This document shows positions 8,633-15,621 of a stretch of DNA of 48,252 nucleotides, piece after piece; the first letter of the stretch is position 1, and every line of letters begins with the position of its first letter. The position numbers and the translations under genes are program-made. The notes under the pieces were generated by a model. It was not told the DNA's origin and made no database searches. It saw only the letters and a list, made by a program, of their open reading frames with translations. This DNA comes from Pelosinus sp. (GTDB lineage: Bacteria; Bacillota; Negativicutes; Propionisporales; Propionisporaceae), in assembly GCA_021372375.1 (NCBI GenBank), contig JAJFUN010000178.1, forward strand, positions 1-48,252. The letters are read 5' to 3'.

Positions 8633-8866
8633 ATGCGTGAAAAAGCTTTGCACGACTATGTTTCCGCCATGAATTCCGCCAAGGAGAAAGGCCTGGCAGA
8701 AGGACGCGAAGAAGGGTGAGAGGAAGGGTGAGAGGAAGGAATGACTGAGGCTACATGCGCAATGGTCTTACGCATGCTGAACAAAGACATCGCCATTCCT
8801 GAAATAGCAGAAATTACTGGTCTGGCAACAGAGCGCATTGAAAAGCTATTCAAAGAAAAGCTGTAA
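8633..8866 (+). pseudogene. C-terminal remnant of an Rpn-family nuclease/transposase
   Basis: The plus frame reads REKALHDYVSAMNSAKEKGL, AEGREEG, TGA, EEG, TGA, EEGMTEATCAMVLRMLNKDI, then EIAEITGLATERIEKLFKEK and a stop at 8866. The repeated E/G-rich hinge followed by a short helical end is typical of Rpn (PD-(D/E)XK) recombination-promoting nucleases. Two TGA codons fall in a 12-base tandem repeat within the hinge. The catalytic N-terminal domain is missing. Confidence 0.75.
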
Positions 8867-8923
8867 AAAATAATTTCTGTCCCCCTAGGTTAACTCTTGT
8901 ATATTATATTTCCGTTAAATGAT

Positions 8924-8956
8924 AACCTCCTGTAACTTGGCAGGAGGTTGTTATTT
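8924..8956 (+). terminator. Intrinsic terminator after the Rpn remnant
   Basis: AACCTCCTG (8924-8932) and CAGGAGGTT (8941-8949) form a 9-bp stem followed by GTTATTTT on the plus strand. The rest of the gap up to 9164 is AT-rich. A partial match to the signalling-island motif (AAATTGTTGA then TTAC) lies near 9087-9103; no clear promoter was found for the next MCP. Confidence 0.7.
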
Positions 8957-9164
8957 TACAAATTGATTCTTTTGCTACTCCTTTTTCTTTTCAACATTAC
9001 CTATTTATGCGCAAAATTTGCTTACTTTTCCTCTCTCTTTCCATGCCATTTTTATACCAAATTGCTTTTGTGTAATTAAATGTAGAAAATTGTTGAAATT
9101 ACAAAGGAATTTTAAGCCCTGATGTGTAATTTAACTAATCAAAATCTAATAGGGGTGAAAACAC

Positions 9165-11138
9165 ATGAGGAGTATTCAGACAAAACTGACTATTTCAATT
9201 TTGGCGATTTTTCTAATAGCCATGAGCGTCTTAGGCGGCCTGAATTATTGGAAGGCTCGCGAAATAATTACTGAGAGCATAACCGGCGAAATGCAAAAAC
9301 TAGCAGCCGGTTCAGCCCAAGATATCAATCATTGGCTGGAAAGCTGCCAGCTTGAACTTGCCGGAATAGCTCTGGCTCCAGCCTTCAGAAGCGGCAATAT
9401 GGAAGAAATCATTTCTTATCTAAATTATCTGGGCAAAGAAAATAAGCGCTACGAAAATTTTGCCTACATAGCCCCTGACGGCAAATTCATCGATAACGGT
9501 GGCGCCAGCGGCAACCTTAGCGGCCGGTCCTACTTTGAGCAGGCAATGAAAGGCCAGCCGACCCTCTCTGAACTGACAGTTTCCCGTTCTACCGGCAAAA
9601 ATGTAGTTTTGGTTGCCGTTCCTGTCAAAGCAGACGGCAAAGTAACAGGCGTTGTATTTGGCGCTATCCCCATTGCCGATTTAACCAAACAAATTCTCGC
9701 TATCAAGGTTGGTCAAACAGGTTATGCCTTTATTAGCCAGAAGGACGGTCTGAGAATAATTCATCCTGACAAAGAAGTGGCCATGAAAGTCAATCCTTTA
9801 ACAGACGCCCAGAGCGATGCCGGTATGAAAGGTGTTACTGAGCGAATGACAAAAGGTGAAAAGGGTATTATTTCCTTGCAAACTAAAGGTGTAGAAAAGT
9901 ACTATGCTTTTGCCCCTATACCAGGAATGAGCTGGAGCCTCGCGGTTACCGTACCGGCTGAGGAAATAACCGGCACAGTTTCTACACTCAAAACCATCTC
10001 CCTGACAATAGTAATCATTGTCCTCGTAATTGCTGGGGTAATTATTGCTTGGTTTGCCCGCCGTATTGTAAAACCGCTGCGCATAATGGTAGCCTACAGT
10101 GAAGAAATCGCCAGCGGCAACCTAGAAGAACGTAAGTGCCAAATTCAGTCAAAGGATGAAATTGGCCAGCTGGCTGACTCGTTTGCTGGGATGCGGGGAA
10201 ATCTCCATAGCCTTATCCGAAAAATTAACACAGCGACAGAACAAGTTGCGGCTTCCTCAGAAGAACTGACCGCCAGCTCAGAGCAAGCAGCCCAGGCTGC
10301 AAGTCATGTCGCCGCTTCGATTACTACGGTAGCCCAAGGTTCCGAAGAACAATTGGTAGCGGCAAATGAAGCCTCTACCGTGGTAGAGCAGATGTCAGCA
10401 GGCATTCAGGAGATAGCTGCTAACGCCAACCAGGTAGCATCACAATCGGCACAGGCTGCGGACAAAGCCAAAAACGGCGATAAGACCGTCGAAAAAGCGG
10501 TTTTGCAAATGAACCAAATCCAGCAGACTGTTACATCCTCGGCTGAAGTAGTTGCAAAGCTTGGTAACAGGTCCAAGAAAATCGGACAAATTGTTGATAC
10601 CATTGCCGGCATCGCTGGCCAGACAAACCTTTTGGCGCTTAACGCAGCCATTGAAGCTGCCAGAGCCGGAGATGCCGGGCGGGGGTTCGCGGTGGTGGCC
10701 GAAGAGGTGCGAAAGCTTGCTGAACAATCACAGCAAGCTACTGGGCAAATCGCTGCCCTGATTGGCGACATTCAAAATGACACGGATCAGGCCGTCACAG
10801 CAATGAATGACGGCACCCGCGAAGTCAAAACCGGCGCAGAGTCTGTTAACGCCGCCGGAACTGCCTTTCGTGAGATTGCTGACATAGTAGATCAGGTATC
10901 AAAACAGATTAATGGTATTTCCGCAGCCATTCAGCAAATGGCCGCTGATAGTCAGCAAATTGTAGGAGCGGTCAGAAAGATAGATGACTTAGGTGTAAAA
11001 TCCACTAGGGAGGCTGAAACTGTCTCCGCGGCAGCTGAGCAGCAGCTAGCCTCCATGGAAGAAATCGCTTCATCCAGCCAAGCGCTCGCGACATTAGCCC
11101 AAGACCTGCAGCAGGCCGTATCCAGTTTCCGTATATAA
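9165..11138 (+). CDS. Methyl-accepting chemotaxis protein, double Cache sensor
   Basis: A 657-residue receptor. TM1 (about 8-28), an extracytoplasmic dCache-type domain (about 35-270; note NFAYIAPDGKFIDNGG, the SGRSYFEQAMKG motif and GYAFISQKDGLRIIHPDK), TM2 (about 278-300), HAMP, and a signalling domain with the tip [21 protein letters not shown] at about 482. dCache receptors usually bind small molecules such as amino acids, directly through the membrane-distal module. AGGGGTG precedes the ATG. Single-gene transcript ending at the long palindromic terminator 11177-11235. Confidence 0.95.
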   Translation: MRSIQTKLTISILAIFLIAMSVLGGLNYWKAREIITESITGEMQKLAAGSAQDINHWLESCQLELAGIALAPAFRSGNMEEIISYLNYLGKENKRYENFAYIAPDGKFIDNGGASGNLSGRSYFEQAMKGQPTLSELTVSRSTGKNVVLVAVPVKADGKVTGVVFGAIPIADLTKQILAIKVGQTGYAFISQKDGLRIIHPDKEVAMKVNPLTDAQSDAGMKGVTERMTKGEKGIISLQTKGVEKYYAFAPIPGMSWSLAVTVPAEEITGTVSTLKTISLTIVIIVLVIAGVIIAWFARRIVKPLRIMVAYSEEIASGNLEERKCQIQSKDEIGQLADSFAGMRGNLHSLIRKINTATEQVAASSEELTASSEQAAQAASHVAASITTVAQGSEEQLVAANEASTVVEQMSAGIQEIAANANQVASQSAQAADKAKNGDKTVEKAVLQMNQIQQTVTSSAEVVAKLGNRSKKIGQIVDTIAGIAGQTNLLALNAAIEAARAGDAGRGFAVVAEEVRKLAEQSQQATGQIAALIGDIQNDTDQAVTAMNDGTREVKTGAESVNAAGTAFREIADIVDQVSKQINGISAAIQQMAADSQQIVGAVRKIDDLGVKSTREAETVSAAAEQQLASMEEIASSSQALATLAQDLQQAVSSFRI

Positions 11139-11176
11139 AGACGAGGTCCGAGCAGGCATGGGGGACATGACCTAAA

Positions 11177-11235
11177 TTAAAAAACAGCACAAAAATAGAA
11201 CGCATGATGCGTTCTATTTTTGTGCTGTTTTTTAA
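11177..11235. terminator. Perfect 29-bp-arm bidirectional terminator
   Basis: The two 29-base arms are exact complements around a single central G at 11206. Arms begin TTAAAAAACAGCAC and end GTGCTGTTTTTTAA, so each strand ends in a run of six T. It separates the convergent MCP (ends 11138) and cheW (ends 11239) and serves both. Confidence 0.92.
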
Positions 11236-11238
11236 GTC

Positions 11239-11694
11239 TTATCCAGATTCAAGCGCGGGGCGCTCCTCTGAGGCCAAAATATACTCCGGGTCTAGAATAA
11301 TAATTATCCGTTCACCGAGTTTGCCGATACTTTTGACAAATTCCGAATTACGGCCGCTCACAAACAGCGGGGCGGGCTGCAAATCAGTATCCTCAAGCTT
11401 AACAATATCTGTGACCTCATCGACAATACAGCCGGTATTTGCCGCTCGGCCGCTGCCAAACATGATAAATTTGCTTTCCTGGTCAAGCATCTTTCCTGGC
11501 AGGTCGAACTTAGACCTTAAATTCAGAATATAATTTATACTACCCCGCACATTTATCATACCTTCGATAGTCTTTGACGTGCCAGGCATACTTTTGACAT
11601 CGAACTTTTTTGCCCTTAATATGCCGTTGACTGCGGCAATATCAAAGCCGTATTCATCCTTGCCTAATGCAAAAACAACCAATTGCATGCTCAT
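11239..11694 (-). CDS. cheW: CheW-like chemotaxis coupling protein
   Basis: A 151-residue single CheW domain: QLVVFALGKDEYGFDIAAVN at the start, PGTSKTIEGMINVRGSINYI (the conserved receptor-binding region) and GCIVDEVTDIVKLEDTDLQ. It bridges chemoreceptors and CheA. GGAGG is 7 bases before the ATG. It is the last gene of the apparent run 14739 to 11239 with the AbrB-like regulator, a membrane MCP and the PocR-type MCP, so it may serve those receptors. No cheA is in the window. Confidence 0.93.
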   Translation of the reverse strand: MSMQLVVFALGKDEYGFDIAAVNGILRAKKFDVKSMPGTSKTIEGMINVRGSINYILNLRSKFDLPGKMLDQESKFIMFGSGRAANTGCIVDEVTDIVKLEDTDLQPAPLFVSGRNSEFVKSIGKLGERIIIILDPEYILASEERPALESG

Positions 11695-11718
11695 AAGGCT
11701 CCCTCCTCTCCAAAGTAT

Positions 11719-12765
11719 TTATTTTTGGGCCATTTCGCTGAGTAAATCAGTAAGGCCGCTGATTTCCTCGATACTTGCTGTCACCTCTTCAATTGCCGCC
11801 GCCTGCTGCTGCACTGTTAGGTTGGTATCACTGCCCATTTTCACGGTTGTATCTACCGACTCTTTGATCAGCGTCGTCAAATCCTTGATTTTACTTACTG
11901 TTTGCTTGGAGTCATTTGAAAGATTACGGATTTCCTGAGCGACAACACTAAAGCCCAATCCCGCTTCACCGGCTCTGGCTGCTTCAATGGCCGCATTGAG
12001 ACCTAAGAGACGGGTTTCATCGGCAATATCCTTGATAAAATCCATTACTTCATCGATTTTACCTGTAATGCTGCTTACATTCTGAATTTCCTTGTTTAAA
12101 GCCTCCTGATTATCACTTACCGAGGAAGCCGATGCAGCTAGTTCCTCCATGGTCGCCGATATCTGGTGCGCCCCATCGCTAAGGGTATTGACCATTGATT
12201 TTAGCTTGAGCTGCTGATAGGCTGCGTTTGATATACTGTTGGCCACGATAAATAGTACCTCAGCCGCTGACTCAATACTCTCCTTTGTTAAAATACGGGC
12301 TTCTTGGGCCGCCTCCACATATTCATCCGGATTTACCCCGATCTCGCCGGCAATGCGGCGGTATTTTTCCTCTTGCGGCGAGTTCGTCAAAACCTGCCCC
12401 CCCAAAATGGTGCCAATCAGACGACCCTCGATCATAATCGGCGCGGCAAAATCAATAAGTCCGGCATGGCATTCAAACACTACAGGCTTACCTGTTCTGA
12501 CAGCTTCTTCGCCGCCTTTACGATGAGACTCGGCGCAGCGTTTATCACCGGCTGCAGTAGAGTGGGTGTAATCCATACAAAACCTGATATATTTGCTGGG
12601 CTTAGTAATCGGATTGCCGTCAGGATCAACAGTCACACTTGCTACGCCTACACCATTTGCAAAATGGTCCTGAAACTTCTGCAAAAAGTCAAGGTCGATT
12701 ACATCTGTCAGTTTTACCTCATTCAGATTAATTTGGCTGTTTACTACATTATATTTGTTTTCCAT
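11719..12765 (-). CDS. Soluble chemoreceptor with PocR sensory domain
   Basis: About 348 residues with no membrane segment. Residues about 20-165 form a PocR domain: [20 protein letters not shown], then [19 protein letters not shown], the [14 protein letters not shown] block and [10 protein letters not shown], a sensor known from PocR and related regulators of diol, glycerol and aromatic metabolism; its conserved cysteines and histidines could bind a metal. Residues 180-348 are a short MCP signalling domain with [15 protein letters not shown] and [10 protein letters not shown]. The ATG at 12765 is chosen because GGGAGG sits 7 bases upstream; the in-frame ATG at 12780 abuts the stop of the preceding MCP. 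It should report a cytoplasmic metabolite to CheA/CheW. Confidence 0.88.
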   Translation of the reverse strand: MENKYNVVNSQINLNEVKLTDVIDLDFLQKFQDHFANGVGVASVTVDPDGNPITKPSKYIRFCMDYTHSTAAGDKRCAESHRKGGEEAVRTGKPVVFECHAGLIDFAAPIMIEGRLIGTILGGQVLTNSPQEEKYRRIAGEIGVNPDEYVEAAQEARILTKESIESAAEVLFIVANSISNAAYQQLKLKSMVNTLSDGAHQISATMEELAASASSVSDNQEALNKEIQNVSSITGKIDEVMDFIKDIADETRLLGLNAAIEAARAGEAGLGFSVVAQEIRNLSNDSKQTVSKIKDLTTLIKESVDTTVKMGSDTNLTVQQQAAAIEEVTASIEEISGLTDLLSEMAQK

Positions 12766-12780
12766 ATCTTTCCCTCCCAT

Positions 12781-14475
12781 TTATAGTTTGAAATTCCCGG
12801 CAATAGTGTCTAGTTCCACAGCTAACTTACTTAGCGAAACAGCTTGCTCGTTGATTTCATGCAGGCTGGCGCTTTGTTCTTCTGATGCTGCAGCAACAGA
12901 TGATGTGTTTTGGGAAGTCTTTCCGGCTACAGCACTGATTTGTTCTACACTGACTACCATACTTTCCGTACCCTTAGCACTTTCGGTAACTGCCTGCGAG
13001 ATCTGAGCTATGCCTGATTTTACATGCTCAAGCTTTACGACAATGCCCTTAAAGCCTTCATGTGTCTCCTCAGCAGACCTTTTGCCTGCCGCCACGTGGC
13101 TGCCGGCATTTGTGACACTTTCCACACAATGCTCAATGCCTTTGCTCATCATATTGATAATCTGTGAGATATCCTCTGTCGCTTTGGCGCTTTGTTCAGC
13201 AAGCTTTCTTACTTCGTCTGCCACAACAGCAAACCCCCGTCCGGCGTCTCCGGCTCTTGCCGCCTCAATTGCCGCATTAAGGGCCAGCAAATTGGTCTGT
13301 CCGGCAATACTGTTGATTACGCTGACAATGCCTTGGATTTCCTTGGAACCTTTGCTTAGCTCCTCGGTTACTGTGCTTATTTCAGCCATAGCTGAAGCAA
13401 TCTCGGCATTTTGCTGTGTTAGTTCGCCAAGCATCCGCATGCCGCCGCTGACTTCCGCTACGGCATTTTGTGTGTTATTGTTTACTTCGGCTGAGCTGGC
13501 GCTCATTTCCTCAGTACCTGCGGACAGCTCCTGTAGGGTTGCGGAAATGCTTGATACGCTGTCTGAGTTATGCGCTACCCCTGCCGCGATATCGGTAATA
13601 CTATGGCTGATTGTTTCAGAGACTTTATAGTTTTCTTCAACCGTAGCGCTCAATTCCTCGCTGGATGCCGAGAGAGAAGCCGCGCTCTCTTGCAATTTGC
13701 CGACAAACTGGCGGAGGGATTTTTTCATGTTTATGACTACCAGCCCCATATCCCCCAGTTCATCGTTACGGGTAGGCTGAACATCTGCCCCGCTTAAATC
13801 AAGGCTTCCAATCATCCCTAAATCATGGCTTACGTTCTTTAGCCGCGCCGTGATATTCCGGCTAAAGAGAAAGCCGATGGTTATTGCCAGGACTACTACG
13901 ATTAAAGCCATACCGATTGTCAGCTTGATATCCCAATTGGCGTCTGCAAGCAAATTTGTACTATTATCACGTAAGTATTTTTCCTGAAGTTCTGAAACTT
14001 TAGCAAATTGTAAGTCAATGCTATCGACAAGCTGCCTTCCTTGCACTGTCAATTGAGAGAATGCCGGATCATTTGTCTTTTTGGCCTCAATAAGCTTACC
14101 GCCAAACGCCTGATAATCAGACAGCAGCTTGGCCAGTTTGGCTCCCTCTACTTTGGTGTCAGCCTGCGTAGAGCGCGCATTATATTCGTCTATTTTATCT
14201 ATTGCCTGCGCAAAAGTCTGTTCAAACGCTACCGCATAAGCATTGTCGCCATAGAGCAGAAACCCGCGCATATCCATGAGTGCGTGTGTAAAGTCATTGC
14301 TAGCATTTTTTACCAACATCGCACGATCCATGGTATGACTTGTGAGCTTCCCCATTCCTTCCATATCATCTTTAAACTGCCACAAACCAAAAATCATCAC
14401 CGCTAAAAATAATGTACAGGTAACCAGAAACATGGTGCCAATCTGCAGCCCCATGGCAAAGCGTCGTTTATTCAT
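12781..14475 (-). CDS. Methyl-accepting chemotaxis protein, helical sensor
   Basis: A 564-residue receptor. TM1 (about 13-33), a helical periplasmic region (34-180) of the four-helix-bundle/HBM type, TM2 (about 182-204), HAMP-like linker and a signalling domain with [24 protein letters not shown] and [32 protein letters not shown] precedes the ATG. It lies between the AbrB-like gene (15-base gap) and the PocR MCP, so the four genes from 14739 down to 11239 probably form an operon. Confidence 0.94.
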   Translation of the reverse strand: MNKRRFAMGLQIGTMFLVTCTLFLAVMIFGLWQFKDDMEGMGKLTSHTMDRAMLVKNASNDFTHALMDMRGFLLYGDNAYAVAFEQTFAQAIDKIDEYNARSTQADTKVEGAKLAKLLSDYQAFGGKLIEAKKTNDPAFSQLTVQGRQLVDSIDLQFAKVSELQEKYLRDNSTNLLADANWDIKLTIGMALIVVVLAITIGFLFSRNITARLKNVSHDLGMIGSLDLSGADVQPTRNDELGDMGLVVINMKKSLRQFVGKLQESAASLSASSEELSATVEENYKVSETISHSITDIAAGVAHNSDSVSSISATLQELSAGTEEMSASSAEVNNNTQNAVAEVSGGMRMLGELTQQNAEIASAMAEISTVTEELSKGSKEIQGIVSVINSIAGQTNLLALNAAIEAARAGDAGRGFAVVADEVRKLAEQSAKATEDISQIINMMSKGIEHCVESVTNAGSHVAAGKRSAEETHEGFKGIVVKLEHVKSGIAQISQAVTESAKGTESMVVSVEQISAVAGKTSQNTSSVAAASEEQSASLHEINEQAVSLSKLAVELDTIAGNFKL

Positions 14476-14490
14476 CCCAATCCTCCCTAA

Positions 14491-14739
14491 CTAATTATTG
14501 GACAGCGCACTCCGGCAGTCCGGACATACCCTTTTTCCTCTAAATTCGGTCACGCCCTCAGCTTCATCGCAAAAAACGCAGGCACAGGGCGGCTGGTATT
14601 TGGCTAAAATAATCCGATTATTATCGGTATAAAACTCTACCGGATTTCCTTCCTCAAGGTTATATGTTTTCCGGATTTCTTTTGGTATTACGAGTCTCCC
14701 CAAATCGTCAATCCTTCTCACAATGCCAGTTGCTTTCAT
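14491..14739 (-). CDS. AbrB/SpoVT-type transition regulator with zinc ribbon
   Basis: An 82-residue protein. Residues 1-50 are a SpoVT-AbrB swapped-hairpin DNA-binding domain (GIVRRIDDLGRLVIPKEIRK, EEGNPVEFYTD). Residues 51-80 hold two CxxC pairs (CVFC and CPDC), which look like a small zinc-binding ribbon not present in B. subtilis AbrB. AGGAGGG precedes the ATG. As the first gene of the MCP-PocR MCP-CheW run it may control that operon or the switch between motility and stationary phase; this is inference from position. Confidence 0.9.
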   Translation of the reverse strand: MKATGIVRRIDDLGRLVIPKEIRKTYNLEEGNPVEFYTDNNRIILAKYQPPCACVFCDEAEGVTEFRGKRVCPDCRSALSNN

Positions 14740-14772
14740 GTCTTTTCCCTCCTGTTTTATAATAATTTTTTA

Positions 14773-14900
14773 TTACTCTTTAAACGAAACGGTAAATGTT
14801 GTGCCTTGATTGGATGTCTTGATATGTATGCCTGCCTTATGACGCTCGGCAATCATATAGCATGTTGCTTGTCCCATTTGTTATCACAGTATTCCTGCAT
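14773..14900 (-). pseudogene. Histidine kinase remnant: start site joined to ATPase tail
   Basis: The minus frame ending with TAA at 14773-14775 reads QMGQATCYMIAERHKAGIHI then KTSNQGTTFTVSFKE. This is the last strand region of a histidine kinase HATPase domain. Upstream, TTAGGGAGG precedes an ATG at 14900 that opens a different frame (MQEYCDNKWDKQHAI then stop). The gene for a kinase therefore kept its start region and its last 35 codons, with the middle deleted and the frames mismatched. It follows a stand-alone receiver gene, its likely former partner. Confidence 0.7.
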
Positions 14901-14959
14901 ACTAAACACCTCCCTAACTTAACTTTGCCGTCAGCATTATCCAGGCTAAGCCAGTACGT

Positions 14960-15325
14960 TTATACCAGTTTCTCAATAACTTCTGCCAATAAGCCGATAC
15001 AATCCTTACTTATTACTGCGCTACAGCCCGCTGAAAGCGCCTCATCCTGAAGCGACTTGGGGAACTTAATTGAAAAAATAACAAAAGGTACCAAAGGGGC
15101 CATTTCATTCCGAATTCTTAAAGCCTCCAGCGAAGTAAACGACGGCATATGATGGTCTGATATGATAAAATCATAGTTATTTACGCTGATTTTTTGCCGC
15201 ATATCCAGTTCATTTTCTACATGGTCATATTTTACCTGATAGCCCTGTGCAGCCAATTCCAATTTCACAATCCTGACACTTGCTGCATCATCTTCGACAA
15301 TTAAATACGTCAGCTTTCTTGGCAC
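14960..15325 (-). CDS. Stand-alone receiver-domain response regulator
   Basis: About 121 residues from a GTG at 15325, chosen because AAGGAG lies 8 bases upstream; an in-frame GTG at 15358 has no such site. It is a single CheY-like domain: acidic pair in YLIVEDDAAS, phosphoacceptor aspartate in FIISDHHMP, and the lysine in AVISKD. There is no output domain, so it acts by protein contact. The HHMP after the aspartate is unusual. The neighbouring kinase is broken, so phosphate must come from elsewhere. The upstream region carries the repeated TTTACCATAATA-type motif. Confidence 0.85.
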   Translation of the reverse strand: MPRKLTYLIVEDDAASVRIVKLELAAQGYQVKYDHVENELDMRQKISVNNYDFIISDHHMPSFTSLEALRIRNEMAPLVPFVIFSIKFPKSLQDEALSAGCSAVISKDCIGLLAEVIEKLV

Positions 15326-15384
15326 CTCTCCCGCTCCTTCCCACCTAAACCGCGGCACTTGCTGTGTTCTTTTCTATAAGTAAA

Positions 15385-15458
15385 TGATACCTAATTTCGA
15401 AAATGATAGGAACATGAAAGATTATTGATTTCACCATAATTTTTAGTGTTTTCTATTA
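15385..15458 (-). promoter_or_regulatory. Promoter region with signalling-island motif, copy A
   Basis: A motif copy on the plus strand (15421-15458: ATTATTGATTTCACCATAAT then TTTTAGTGTTTTCTA) lies 30 bases upstream of a TATCAT -10 candidate (15390-15385, minus strand) for the receiver gene. The motif is nearly identical to 18154-18188, which has the same distance to its own -10 candidate. Confidence 0.55.
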
Positions 15459-15548
15459 TTTAGATAAATAAAACGCTTGCGTGTTTAAAACTACAAAAGA
15501 AAGTAAGTAACGTTAGCCCGAAATGTTATACTTTCTTAGATAGTAAAA

Positions 15549-15577
15549 AAAATCCGGCACCAATGGCGCCGGATTTT
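15549..15577 (-). terminator. Terminator of the GGDEF-HD-GYP gene
   Basis: AAAATCCGGC (15549-15558) pairs with GCCGGATTTT (15568-15577). On the minus strand eight T follow the stem. It lies 45 bases after the stop at 15622. Confidence 0.88.
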
Positions 15578-15621
15578 CCGTATAAACATTATTTTGTAGG
15601 GTGGCATAAACTCCAGCCAGC

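Noticed and set aside
8478-8866. Possible stop-codon recoding (TGA read as Trp) in phage-derived genes
   Set aside because: The stops are of mixed type (TGA and TAG), they replace Trp, Tyr and Arg codons, and frames are also truncated and shifted. Decay explains this better than recoding.
13010-13630. Long plus-strand frame of 206 codons antisense to an MCP
   Set aside because: Antisense of the repetitive, alanine- and serine-rich MCP signalling domain commonly stays open; the product is low-complexity with no recognisable family.
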